Part shown: positions 18,222 through 26,198 of the stretch, piece after piece
Layout: each line of letters starts with the position of its first letter
Position numbering within the stretch: the first letter of the stretch is position 1
Origin: Mycobacterium triplex
Lineage (GTDB): Bacteria > Actinomycetota > Actinomycetes > Mycobacteriales > Mycobacteriaceae
Direction: 5' to 3'
NCBI RefSeq assembly: GCF_000689255.1
Contig: NZ_HG964446.1
Span: 3,826,734 to 3,890,733 of the forward strand
DNA: 64,000 nt
Translations under genes and position numbers: made by a program
The notes under the pieces: generated by a model
Seen by the model: only the letters and a program-made list of their open reading frames with translations
The model's database searches: none
Told to the model about the DNA's origin: nothing

Positions 18222-19271
18222 TTGACCGGCGCGATCGCCGAGCAGCTTCGCCGGTACCTGCACGAGCGGCGCGGCGAGACCGCGTACATCGGCGGCGACT
18301 ACCCTACGCTGATCTCGGCCCTCGAAGACTTTGTGCTCACCGGCGGCAAACGGCTGCGGCCCGCATTCGCCTACTGGGGATGGCGCGCTGTCGCCGACGC
18401 CGAGCCCGACGCGCAGGCGCTACTGCTGTTTTCCGCGCTCGAGCTGCTGCAAGCCTGCGCGCTGGTGCATGACGACGTCATCGACGACTCTTCCACCCGC
18501 CGCGGCAAGCCGACCGTGCACGTCCGTTTCGCCGCCCTGCACCGCGACCGGAAGTGGCGCGGCCCCGCGGATCGGTTCGGGATGTCGGCGGCCATCCTGC
18601 TGGGCGACCTGGCCCTGGCGTGGGCCGACGACATCGTGTTCGGCGCGGACCTGCCCCGGGATGCGCAGCGGCGAGTCCGGCGCGTCTGGGCCGACATCCG
18701 CACCGAGGTGCTGGGCGGCCAATACCTCGACATCGTCGCCGAGGCCGGCGCCGACGAGTCGATCGCGTCGGCGATGAACGTCGACACGTTCAAGACCGCC
18801 TGCTACACGGTGACACGGCCACTGCAGCTCGGGGCGGCCGCGGCCGTCGACCGCCCGGAGGTGCAGGCCGCCTTTGCCCAGTTCGGGACCGACCTCGGGG
18901 TGGCGTTCCAACTACGGGACGACGTGCTGGGCGTGTTCGGGGATCCCGCCGTGACGGGCAAGCCGTCCGGTGACGATTTGCGCTCGGGCAAGCGCACCGT
19001 GCTGCTGGCCGAGGCACTGGAATTAGCCGGCAAGTCAAATCCCTTGGCGGCCAAACTCTTACGGGACTCCATCGGAGCGCCGTTGACCGCCGCGCAAGTG
19101 GCCGAGCTACGCGAGGTCATCGAGTCGGTGGGAGCCCTGGCCGCGGCCGAGCAGCGCATCGCCACCTTGACCGAACGGGCGCTGGCCGCACTCGCGGCCG
19201 CGCCCATCAGCACCCCGGCCAAGGCCGGGCTGTCCGAATTGGCCAGATTGGCCACCGACCGGTCCGCCTGA
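18222..19271 (+). CDS. idsA2: geranylgeranyl/polyprenyl diphosphate synthase IdsA2
   Basis: A trans-isoprenyl diphosphate synthase that condenses IPP with allylic diphosphates. The 349-residue product contains GGKRLRPAFAYWG, the first aspartate-rich motif DDVIDD and the second region QLRDDVLGVFGD, which lacks the canonical DDxxD third Asp. The TTG start at 18222 aligns with the recalled M. tuberculosis N-terminus. However, an in-frame CTG at 18183 has AAAGGGG 7 nt upstream and would add 13 residues (SLKTPAAAATVE). A 9-codon ORF (18157-18186) overlaps that point. mptA follows 4 bp after the stop. Confidence 0.88.
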   Translation: MTGAIAEQLRRYLHERRGETAYIGGDYPTLISALEDFVLTGGKRLRPAFAYWGWRAVADAEPDAQALLLFSALELLQACALVHDDVIDDSSTRRGKPTVHVRFAALHRDRKWRGPADRFGMSAAILLGDLALAWADDIVFGADLPRDAQRRVRRVWADIRTEVLGGQYLDIVAEAGADESIASAMNVDTFKTACYTVTRPLQLGAAAAVDRPEVQAAFAQFGTDLGVAFQLRDDVLGVFGDPAVTGKPSGDDLRSGKRTVLLAEALELAGKSNPLAAKLLRDSIGAPLTAAQVAELREVIESVGALAAAEQRIATLTERALAALAAAPISTPAKAGLSELARLATDRSA

Positions 19272-19275
19272 GTCG

Positions 19276-20811
19276 ATGACCATGCCGATCGACACCGGCG
19301 AAACGCCCACGAAAAAGCCTGTCGCGGATCGACTTTCGGAGCTGAAGGCGTTTGCCGCCGCGCCGCAGGCCCGCCCCGCGAAGCTGGGCTTTTTGGGTTC
19401 GGTGCTGATCACCGCCGGCGGCCTGGGGGCGGGAAGCACCAAGCCACACGACCCGGTGCTGGAGTCGATCCACATGTCCTGGCTGCGATTTGGCCACGGG
19501 CTGGTGCTCTCGTCGATTCTGTTGTGGACGGGCGTGGCGCTGATGCTGATCGCCTGGCTGGCGCTGGGCCGCCGCGTCATAGCCGGCGAGACCACCGAAT
19601 TCATGATGCGCGCCACCACCGGCTTCTGGTTGGCGCCGCTGCTGCTCTCGGTGCCGGTTTTCAGCCGCGACACCTATTCCTATCTGGCCCAGGGGGCGCT
19701 GCTTCGCGACGGCTTCGACCCGTACGCGGTGGGCCCGGTGGCGAACCCGAATGTGTTGCTGGACAACGTAAGCCCCATTTGGACGATCACCACCGCGCCG
19801 TACGGTCCGGTGTTCATCCTCATTGCCAAGCTCGTCACGGTGGTGGTCGGCAATCACGTGATCGCTGGAACCATGCTGCTGCGCTTGTGCATGCTGCCGG
19901 GGCTGGCGCTATTGATCTGGGCCGCTCCCCGACTCGCTCACCACATCGGAACCAGCGGCGCGACCGCGTTGTGGATCTGTGTGCTCAACCCGCTGGTGCT
20001 GATCCACCTGATGGGCGGTGTGCACAACGAGATGCTGATGGTGGGTTTGATGACCGCCGGCATCGCGCTGACCTTCGCACGCCGCCACGCCCTGGGCATC
20101 ACCCTGGTCACGATCGCGGTCGCGGTCAAGGCGACCGCCGCGCTGTCGTTGCCGTTTCTGGTCTGGGTGTGGATGCGGCATCTGCGCGATCAACGCGGAT
20201 ATCGGCCGTTGCGGGCGTTCGCGGCGGCCACCGCGATGGGCCTGCTGATCTTCGTGGCGGTGTTCGGCATCTTGTCCGTGGTCGCCGGCGTCGGCCTGGG
20301 ATGGCTCACCGCGCTGGCCGGATCGGTGAAGATCATCAACTGGCTGACCGTACCGACCGCGGCGGCCAACGTGATCCACTTTCTCGTCAACGGGTTCGTC
20401 CCGGTCAACTTCTATGCCACGCTGCGGATCACCCGCTACATCGGCATCGTGATCATCGCGGTGTCGCTGCCGCTGCTGTGGTGGCGGTACCGCCGCGACG
20501 ACCGGGGCGCGCTGACCGGTATGGCGTGGTCGATGCTGATCGTGGTGCTGTTCGTGCCGGCCGCGCTGCCCTGGTACTACTCCTGGCCGCTGGCGGTGGC
20601 TTCCCCGCTGGCCCAGTCCCGACGGGCGATCGCCGTCATCGGCGGGCTTTCGACCTGGGCCATGGTGATCTTCAAGCCCGACGGGTCCCACGGGATGTAT
20701 TCCTGGGTGCACTTTTCGATGGCGACCCTGGCCGCGCTGATCGCCTGGCGGGCGCTGTACCGGGCCCCGGAAGCACCCGCCGAGCAGGCCGAAGAACCTC
20801 TCGCCGCTTAA
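19276..20811 (+). CDS. mptA: alpha-(1->6)-mannopyranosyltransferase MptA
   Basis: MptA is a GT-C membrane transferase that uses polyprenyl-phosphomannose to extend the lipomannan α-1,6 backbone. The 511-residue product has about 12-13 hydrophobic segments. An acidic loop FSRDTYSYLAQGALLRDGFDPYAVGP follows an early membrane span, as in the GT-C family, where the catalytic Asp sits in the first extracytoplasmic loop. Being 4 bp from idsA2, whose product class feeds polyprenyl carriers, suggests one operon. The stop overlaps the Rv2175c-type stop. Confidence 0.93.
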   Translation: MTMPIDTGETPTKKPVADRLSELKAFAAAPQARPAKLGFLGSVLITAGGLGAGSTKPHDPVLESIHMSWLRFGHGLVLSSILLWTGVALMLIAWLALGRRVIAGETTEFMMRATTGFWLAPLLLSVPVFSRDTYSYLAQGALLRDGFDPYAVGPVANPNVLLDNVSPIWTITTAPYGPVFILIAKLVTVVVGNHVIAGTMLLRLCMLPGLALLIWAAPRLAHHIGTSGATALWICVLNPLVLIHLMGGVHNEMLMVGLMTAGIALTFARRHALGITLVTIAVAVKATAALSLPFLVWVWMRHLRDQRGYRPLRAFAAATAMGLLIFVAVFGILSVVAGVGLGWLTALAGSVKIINWLTVPTAAANVIHFLVNGFVPVNFYATLRITRYIGIVIIAVSLPLLWWRYRRDDRGALTGMAWSMLIVVLFVPAALPWYYSWPLAVASPLAQSRRAIAVIGGLSTWAMVIFKPDGSHGMYSWVHFSMATLAALIAWRALYRAPEAPAEQAEEPLAA

Positions 20812-21212
20812 TACGCCATGGCCTGGGCCCGGCGCACCACCTCGCGGGCCTGGTGGGCGTGCAGCGCGTCGACGGGACGGGCGTTGTTCAGCGCGTCGCG
20901 GCTGCCGTCGCGCGTCACCGTCAACGACGAGTCGGGGGTGAACAGCCAGCGCGCGATCTCGGTCTCGTGATAGCCGCCGTCGTGCAGGATGGTCAGCAAT
21001 CCCGGCAGGCTCTTGACGACTTCCCCGCTCGTGGTGAAGAAGACCTGCGGGATCACCACACCCCCGGCGCGGCGGATCGCAAGCAGGTGACCTTCTCGCA
21101 GCTGCTGCTGCACCTTGCTCACCGGCACGCCGAGCAATTCGGCGACCCGGGGCAGGTCGTAGGTTGGCTCGTCGGGATCCAGAACATCGTCGCCGGCCGG
21201 AATACTGCCCAC
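20808..21212 (-). CDS. winged-helix DNA-binding protein, PknL substrate (Rv2175c type)
   Basis: The 134-residue product has an N-terminal winged-helix DNA-binding region (TYDLPRVAELLGVPVSKVQQQLREGHLLAIRR) and a C-terminal helical region. The M. tuberculosis orthologue Rv2175c binds DNA and is phosphorylated by PknL, its divergent neighbour. The GTG at 21212 is chosen because TACACT (-10) lies exactly 6 nt upstream, the geometry of a leaderless mycobacterial transcript. A longer frame reading into pknL is rejected. Confidence 0.88.
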   Translation of the reverse strand: MGSIPAGDDVLDPDEPTYDLPRVAELLGVPVSKVQQQLREGHLLAIRRAGGVVIPQVFFTTSGEVVKSLPGLLTILHDGGYHETEIARWLFTPDSSLTVTRDGSRDALNNARPVDALHAHQAREVVRRAQAMAY

Positions 21213-21306
21213 GGCGACAGTGTAGGCCGTGGTAGCCGGCGCGGAGGCGCCTTGACCCGATGTTCCGCCCGCCGATCGCCGACCCGCACCTACGATGGCC
21301 CCCGTG
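21210..21306. promoter_or_regulatory. divergent leaderless promoters of Rv2175c-type gene and pknL
   Basis: On the minus strand TACACT (21219-21224) is followed by 6 nt and then GTG (21212). On the plus strand TACGAT (21291-21296) is followed by 7 nt and then GTG (21304). Each -10 places transcription start at the first base of the start codon, so both mRNAs should be leaderless. Confidence 0.6.
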
Positions 21307-22518
21307 AGCAGACCCGGCACGGGCGACCCGTTGGACAGCACGTTGCTGGACGGTCGCTACCTGGTCCAGGGCAAGATCGCCAGCGGCGGGACCTCGACGG
21401 TGTACCGCGGCCTCGATGTCCGGCTCGACCGCCCGGTCGCGCTGAAGGTGATGGATTCGCGCTACGCCGGTGACAGCGAGTTCCTGACTCGCTTCCAGCT
21501 GGAGGCCCGCACGGTCGCCCGGCTGAAGAATCCGGGGCTGGTCGCGGTCTACGACCAGGGACTGGACGCGCGGCACCCGTTCTTGGTGATGGAGCTCATC
21601 GAGGGCGGCACGCTGCGCGAGCTGTTGGCCGAACGCGGCCCGATGCCGCCGCATGCCGTGGTGGCGGTGCTGCGCCCCGTGCTGGGTGGGCTGGCCGCCG
21701 CACACCGCGCCGGGCTGGTGCATCGCGACGTCAAACCCGAGAACGTGCTGATCTCGGATGACGGCGACGTCAAAATCGCCGATTTCGGGTTGGTGCGTGC
21801 GGTCGCGGCCGCCGGAATCACCTCTACCAGTGTCATTTTGGGCACCGCGGCCTATCTGTCGCCCGAGCAGGTGCGCGACGGCAATGCCGGCCCGCGCAGC
21901 GATGTCTACTCCGCCGGGATCCTCACCTACGAACTGCTGACCGGCCGCGCGCCCTTCACCGGCGACTCCCCGCTGTCGGTCGCCTACCAGCGACTCGACC
22001 ACGATGTGCCGCGTCCCGGCAGCGTGATCGCAGGTGTGCCAACCCAATTCGACGACCTCGTGGCGTGTGCGACCGCGCGCGATCCCGCGCAGCGGTACGC
22101 CGACGCCATCGAGATGCTCGCCGACGTCGAGGCGATCGCCGAGGAGCTGGATCTGCCCGACTTCCGGGTGCCGGCGCCACGCAACTCCGCCCAGCACCGC
22201 TCGGCGGCACTGCACCACAGCCGGATGACGCAGCAGCGGCCCGCGGCGCCGCCCCCGCCGGCTGCGGTGCGCCAGCCCACCCGCCAGCTGACCCGCGGAC
22301 CCGGCGACTGGCCGGAACCCGAACCCGGGAGCCAAAGCGAAGCCGAATACCAGCCCGTCGCAGGCGAATTCGCCGGCATCGCGATCAGTGAATTCGCCCT
22401 CGCCCGTCAGCAAAACCGCCGGATGGTGCTGATCTGGGTGGCGCTGGTGCTGGCGCTGACCGGCCTGGCCGCGACGGCCGGCTGGACGATCGGCAGCAAC
22501 CTCAACGGCCTGCTGTGA
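21304..22518 (+). CDS. pknL: membrane serine/threonine-protein kinase PknL
   Basis: A Hanks-type kinase of 404 residues. Visible are the glycine loop GKIASGGTSTVY, the catalytic Lys48 in VALKVM, HRDVKPEN with Asp142, DFG at 160-162, an activation loop with Thr173 and Thr175, and LSPEQ. A Pro/Gln-rich juxtamembrane linker leads to one membrane span near 379-398 with almost no outside domain (WTIGSNLNGLL); there are no PASTA repeats. GTG at 21304 is preferred over the ATG at 21295 because the ATG lies inside the -10 hexamer. Confidence 0.94.
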   Translation: MSRPGTGDPLDSTLLDGRYLVQGKIASGGTSTVYRGLDVRLDRPVALKVMDSRYAGDSEFLTRFQLEARTVARLKNPGLVAVYDQGLDARHPFLVMELIEGGTLRELLAERGPMPPHAVVAVLRPVLGGLAAAHRAGLVHRDVKPENVLISDDGDVKIADFGLVRAVAAAGITSTSVILGTAAYLSPEQVRDGNAGPRSDVYSAGILTYELLTGRAPFTGDSPLSVAYQRLDHDVPRPGSVIAGVPTQFDDLVACATARDPAQRYADAIEMLADVEAIAEELDLPDFRVPAPRNSAQHRSAALHHSRMTQQRPAAPPPPAAVRQPTRQLTRGPGDWPEPEPGSQSEAEYQPVAGEFAGIAISEFALARQQNRRMVLIWVALVLALTGLAATAGWTIGSNLNGLL

Positions 22519-22552
22519 CGGCCGGCAAGCCGAAACGAGCTGCCGATTACCT

Positions 22553-22579
22553 TTTCAATACAGGTTGAAATGATATCGT
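22553..22579 (+). promoter_or_regulatory. TetR operator 1 and leaderless promoter of the tetR gene
   Basis: TTTCAA-N6-TTGAAA (22553-22570) is a perfect 6-bp inverted repeat. Four bases later TATCGT (22574-22579) forms a -10, with 6 nt to the GTG of the regulator gene, so the mRNA is probably leaderless. The operator covers the -35 region, the usual place for TetR autorepression. The same palindrome recurs at 24425 and 26004. Confidence 0.75.
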
Positions 22580-22585
22580 TCGCAG

Positions 22586-23221
22586 GTGCCGTCACCTGGG
22601 AAGACGACAAAGCGGCGCGGCAGACGCCAAGGCGAGCCGGTCTCACGCGACGTGGTCCTGCGCGCGGCGAAGCGGCAGTTCGCCGTGCACGGTTATGACA
22701 AGACGCCGCTGCGGGCGATCGCCGACGACGCGCGAGTAGATCCGTCGATGATCCTCTATCTCTTCGGCTCGAAGGCGGCATTGTTTCGCGAATCGATGAA
22801 GTTGGTGCTGCCGTCGGAGTTGCTGACAACCGCGCTCGCCGAGAAGGACGACGACTTGGGCTGCCGCATCGTGCGGGCCTACCTCGGCATCTGGGAGCAT
22901 CCCGACACGGCCGCGAGCATGGCCTCGATGGTGGCGTCGGCGACGTCGAACAGCGATGCCAAGGACGCGTTTCGCGGTTTCGTGCACGACTACCTGCTCG
23001 CGGCGGTGTCCAGCGTTCTGGGCGGTGGCGAGGAAGCGCGGCTGCGCGCGATGCTGGCCGCGACCAACCTGGTCGGCATCGCGATGCTGCGGTACATCAT
23101 GCGGGTGCCGCCACTGTCGTCGCTCACGGTCGACGAAGTGGTCAGGTTCGTCGGGCCCGCGGTGCACCGGTTTCTGACTGCCCCCGCCGACGAGCTGGGG
23201 TTGGACGTGGCGCCGCAATAA
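22586..23221 (+). CDS. TetR/AcrR family transcriptional regulator
   Basis: The 211-residue product has a TetR N-terminal helix-turn-helix domain at residues 20-66 (VSRDVVLRAAKRQFAVHGYD, then LRAIADDARVDPSMILYLFG), preceded by a basic tail, and a helical C-terminal ligand/dimer domain. It is encoded after pknL on the same strand but has its own operator and -10. The convergent methyltransferase gene ends 7 bp after its stop. The inducing ligand is unknown; a substrate or product of the adjacent methyltransferase or oxidoreductase is the simplest guess. This gene is not at this position in H37Rv as recalled. Confidence 0.9.
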   Translation: MPSPGKTTKRRGRRQGEPVSRDVVLRAAKRQFAVHGYDKTPLRAIADDARVDPSMILYLFGSKAALFRESMKLVLPSELLTTALAEKDDDLGCRIVRAYLGIWEHPDTAASMASMVASATSNSDAKDAFRGFVHDYLLAAVSSVLGGGEEARLRAMLAATNLVGIAMLRYIMRVPPLSSLTVDEVVRFVGPAVHRFLTAPADELGLDVAPQ

Positions 23222-23228
23222 CTTTCGC

Positions 23229-24314
23229 CTACACCGCGGTCGCCTCGATGATGGACAGCGGCGACACGGTGTCGACGACCCGGTTCAGCCGGAAACCGGC
23301 TCGGTCGAACAGCTCGCCGTACTCGTCCACGGTGCGTTCGCGCGCGCCCGCGACGACCAGCATCTCGAGGTCCACCCACTTGCCGTGGAAGTCGCGGTCG
23401 TGGTCGGGAATGACGAACTCGCAGAGCAAAATTCGCGCGCCCGTGCGGGCCGCGGCCCGGACGTTCGCCAAGATGCGGATCGCGTCTTGCTCGGGCCAGT
23501 CGTGGATGATGTTCTTGAGCACATACGCGTCGCCACCCGCCGGGGCGGACTCGAAGAACGAGCCCTCTTCGATCCGGACGCGATCGTCGACACCGTGCTT
23601 GCGAAACAACTCGCCGGCGTCCGCCACCACCTCCGGAAGGTCGAACAGGACACCGCGCGAATTCGGCGCCGTCTGCAGGATCGCCGCCAACAGCCGACCA
23701 TGTCCGCCTCCGACGTCGACGATCGTGCCGAACGCACTGAAGTCGCAGGCCGCCGTCAACGGCACGGTCGCGAATTCGGAGATGTTGGTCATGGCGGAGT
23801 TGAAGATCGCACCCAGCTCGGCCTCGTCGATCAGGTACTCGAAGGCCGGTTTGCCGCGCAGTTCCGGGAGCACCGGGTTGCCGGTCCGGACCGCGTCGGT
23901 CAAGTGGCTCCAGTGCTCGCGATGCTGAGGCGACCCGACCCACCGCGCCATCCCGGCCATGGAAACCGGCGCGTCGGTGCGCAGCGCCGCCGCGAGCGGG
24001 GTCAGCGCGTACCGCCCGTCGCCGCGCCGGCGGAAGATCCCGATACCGATCAACGCGCGCAGCAGTCGCCGCAGCGCGTCGGCGTCGGCACCGACCCGGT
24101 CTGCCAGCTGCTCGCCGGACAGCGGGCCGGCGGCCAGGGCATCCGCCACGCCGAGATCCGCCGCGGTCGTGATCGCCTGTGCGACCCAGGCATTCAGGAT
24201 CAATTCCAGCATCACCGCCGGAGGCGGAGCGAAGCGTTGGCGCAGCCGCGCCAGGTGCTGGCGGGCCAGTTCAACCGCGCGTACGACCTTGGTCGGCGGA
24301 ACCTTAGACGTCAA
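23229..24314 (-). CDS. SAM-dependent O-methyltransferase (Methyltransf_2 type)
   Basis: A 361-residue class I methyltransferase of the plant/polyketide O-methyltransferase type. It has an N-terminal winged-helix dimerisation domain (MLELILNAWVAQAITTAADLG, then LRRLLRALIGIGIF), the SAM motif IVDVGGGHGR at 198-207, and LKNIIHDWPEQDA with the His (271) that acts as general base in this family. Targets are usually aromatic hydroxyls of phenols, quinones or polyketides. The TTG start has GAGGGG 7 nt upstream and fits the family N-terminus. An in-frame ATG at 24407, also with a possible leaderless -10 (TAGTTT), would add 31 residues of poorer codon bias. Confidence 0.87.
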   Translation of the reverse strand: MTSKVPPTKVVRAVELARQHLARLRQRFAPPPAVMLELILNAWVAQAITTAADLGVADALAAGPLSGEQLADRVGADADALRRLLRALIGIGIFRRRGDGRYALTPLAAALRTDAPVSMAGMARWVGSPQHREHWSHLTDAVRTGNPVLPELRGKPAFEYLIDEAELGAIFNSAMTNISEFATVPLTAACDFSAFGTIVDVGGGHGRLLAAILQTAPNSRGVLFDLPEVVADAGELFRKHGVDDRVRIEEGSFFESAPAGGDAYVLKNIIHDWPEQDAIRILANVRAAARTGARILLCEFVIPDHDRDFHGKWVDLEMLVVAGARERTVDEYGELFDRAGFRLNRVVDTVSPLSIIEATAV

Positions 24315-24424
24315 GTGACTACCCCTCTCGCTCACATTCGCCAGACGCGTTGCGCGGCCGAGTTCTCGACCGGCCAGCGCACCCGAAACCCGTTCAACGA
24401 GCACCATGCCCGCAAACTATCCAT

Positions 24425-24466
24425 ATTTCAATAGTAATTGAAATACGGCTCCGCTGCGGCTACAGT
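24425..24466. promoter_or_regulatory. TetR operator 2 with promoter for the lipopeptide gene
   Basis: A perfect 8-4-8 palindrome (ATTTCAAT-AGTA-ATTGAAAT, 24425-24444) lies between the divergent methyltransferase and lipopeptide genes. Its plus-strand half TTGAAA (24438-24443) also serves as a -35, 17 bp before a TACAGT -10 (24461-24466) directed at the lipopeptide gene. A regulator bound here would block that promoter directly and probably the divergent one too. Confidence 0.75.
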
Positions 24467-24497
24467 ACTGGCAGGGGGCCAGAAGAACGGAGTCGTC

Positions 24498-24620
24498 ATG
24501 TCACGTCTAGCCACGAAGGTCGCCGTCGCGGCGATCCTCGCCTTCACCGCCGTAGCCGCGACCGGGTGCGTTCCCACCGCGGCCAGCGTCGAACCACCCC
24601 TGGGTGTCGCGGCGGGGTAA
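24498..24620 (+). CDS. 40-residue predicted lipopeptide
   Basis: A very small gene: an ATG with GGAG 7 nt upstream and a strong promoter (TTGAAA-N17-TACAGT) before it. The 40-residue product has a positively charged start (MSRLATK), a hydrophobic core (VAVAAILAFTAVA) and a lipobox AATGC, so lipidation at Cys24 would leave a mature lipopeptide of 17 residues (CVPTAASVEPPLGVAAG). I recognise no family. It shares the TetR palindrome with the divergent methyltransferase gene and is followed by a strong hairpin, which supports a real transcription unit. Confidence 0.6.
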   Translation: MSRLATKVAVAAILAFTAVAATGCVPTAASVEPPLGVAAG

Positions 24621-24663
24621 GCCGCGTCGCGGCCGAATGCCCAGGCCGCACTTGGTGAATTAC

Positions 24664-24706
24664 GCGCCGCCTATCGGGTGCCCTGGCGCAGCCCGGTAGG
24701 CGGCGC
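24664..24706. terminator. 15-bp hairpin between convergent lipopeptide and PPE genes
   Basis: Arms 24664-24678 and 24692-24706 pair over 15 bp with one G-U pair around a 13-nt loop, followed by CTCTGTTTGT on the plus strand. It lies between convergent genes and probably ends transcription from both sides. Confidence 0.7.
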
Positions 24707-24745
24707 CTCTGTTTGTCGGCCGTATCGCCTACCAACGCGATGCGG

Positions 24746-25972
24746 CTACCCCCAACCGGCATCCACAACGGCTAACGCCCACTGCGCCAAGCCATTTGCA
24801 TCGAACTGAGGCTGAATTCCCGCGGTACCCGCCAGGCCCGGCGCGGCCAGCCCGCCTAACGGGGCCGCCACCGCGCTCGACGAGCTGGGCAGGATGGGGG
24901 CGACGGAGGCGATGCTGATCGAACCGAACGCGTTGGTGATGGACGCACCCGCGGGGCCGACGATGACGGTGGCGGTGTTTGCAAAGGTCTGGACGGCGAC
25001 CTGCCCCAACCCGACACCGGGGAGGGTGGCGGAGCCGTCGACCAGGGTGACCAGAACCTCCGAGAACGGTCCGGGAGTGAGGATGACGGGGGTTGATCCG
25101 GCAGTGACATTCGTGCCGGCGGGAATCACCACACCGCCCTCGGTGCAGTCGATAATCGTCTGAACTGTGCTGCCGGGGTTGACGATCACGGAGCCGTAGG
25201 TGATGAGGTTGGTGCCGGCGCCCATGACCGTGATCTCGCCGTTGTTGAGCAACATGCCGGTGTCGGTGCCGATGTTGATAGTGCCGCCCGGCGCGACCAT
25301 CACGGTTTGGCCCGGAGCAACCGGCCCGACCGAATCGACCGTGCTGGAGCCGAGGGCATGCATTGTGGCATTGCTCGTGGCCAGTTGCTGGGTGGCGTTA
25401 CCGGTCGCCTGCGCCACCGTCTGGGCCTGGGCGCCCTGCGCTGTCGAGTTGGTGGTCTGCGGTGGCTCGTCGAATGCTTGCAGGGTGCTGGCGGTTTCGG
25501 CCGCTGCCGCATAGCCGTACATGGCGGTGGCGTCCTGGGCCCACATCTGTGCGTACTGGGCTTCGGTGGCCGCGATCGCCGGGGTGTTCTGCCCGAAGAA
25601 ATTGGTCGCGATCAACGCCATCAACATCGCCCGGTTGGCCGCGATCACCGGCGGTGGCACCGTCATCGCAAACGCCGTGTCGTAGGCCGCCGCCGCCGCG
25701 TGGGCCTGGACGGCGGTCTGCACCGCCGCGGCCCCGGTGGCCGACAGCCACCCCACATAGGGCGTGGCCGCGCTCATCATCAGCAGCGCCGAGGGGCCGG
25801 ACCACGCGTGGCCGGTCAGTCCGGCCAGCTCGGCTGCGTAGCCGCTGGCGGTGGCTTCCAGCTGGGCCGCTAATGCGTCCCAACCCGCCGCGGCCGCCAG
25901 CATCGGCCCCGACCCGGGGCCGGCATACATCTGCCCGGAATTGACCTCCGGAGGTAGCAACGCGAAGTCCAT
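24746..25972 (-). CDS. PPE family protein
   Basis: The 408-residue product starts MDFALLPPEVNSG with the Pro-Pro-Glu at 7-9 and has the WSG motif (HAWSGPSALLM) of the PPE helical domain, which spans roughly residues 1-180. The C-terminal half is Thr/Gly/Val-rich with β-helix-like turns (GTINIGTDTG, GEITVMGAGTN). No SVP or MPTR motif was seen, and no PE partner or ESX gene lies nearby, so secretion would depend on a PE protein elsewhere. The ATG at 25972 follows AAAGGG. The gene ends convergent with the lipopeptide gene, and a third TetR-like palindrome lies 32 bp before its start. Confidence 0.93.
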   Translation of the reverse strand: MDFALLPPEVNSGQMYAGPGSGPMLAAAAGWDALAAQLEATASGYAAELAGLTGHAWSGPSALLMMSAATPYVGWLSATGAAAVQTAVQAHAAAAAYDTAFAMTVPPPVIAANRAMLMALIATNFFGQNTPAIAATEAQYAQMWAQDATAMYGYAAAAETASTLQAFDEPPQTTNSTAQGAQAQTVAQATGNATQQLATSNATMHALGSSTVDSVGPVAPGQTVMVAPGGTINIGTDTGMLLNNGEITVMGAGTNLITYGSVIVNPGSTVQTIIDCTEGGVVIPAGTNVTAGSTPVILTPGPFSEVLVTLVDGSATLPGVGLGQVAVQTFANTATVIVGPAGASITNAFGSISIASVAPILPSSSSAVAAPLGGLAAPGLAGTAGIQPQFDANGLAQWALAVVDAGWG

Positions 25973-26003
25973 GTCGTCGGCCCTTTCCGAGGACGGGCGA
26001 GTT

Positions 26004-26023
26004 ATTTCAATGGTCATTGAATG
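26004..26023 (-). promoter_or_regulatory. TetR operator 3 upstream of the PPE gene
   Basis: TTTCAA-N6-TTGAAT (26005-26022) matches operators 1 and 2 with one changed base. An inverted TTGAA-N5-TTCAA overlaps it (to about 26031), giving a compound site. It lies 32 bp before the PPE start codon, so the PPE gene probably belongs to the same regulon. Confidence 0.6.
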
Positions 26024-26129
26024 TTTTTCAACGGCGATAGAATAACCCCGATGACGATCGGGCACCAGCAAATCCTCGTTGACGCCGCGTGACGGCCAGC
26101 ACCCGGTGTGGTTGCCCGACGTCACGTTC

Positions 26130-26198
26130 GCGACACGAATCTTAATATAACCTCAAGAATCTCTTATTTTTCTTATTTTCGGTGTAGCGTGCTGCTGC
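26130..26198 (+). promoter_or_regulatory. AT-rich leader of the FAD oxidoreductase gene
   Basis: This stretch is far richer in A and T than the rest of the window and includes CTTATTTT twice (26163-26180). A TAGCGT hexamer lies 8 nt before the ATG and could be a -10 with a very short leader. No full TTTCAA-N6-TTGAAA site is present, so this gene may not be under the TetR regulator directly. Confidence 0.4.

Noticed and set aside
19909..22413. An 834-codon minus-strand frame across mptA, the Rv2175c-type gene and pknL
   Set aside because: Composition is Arg/Gly/His-rich as in GC shadows, and both overlapped strands carry firmly identified genes.
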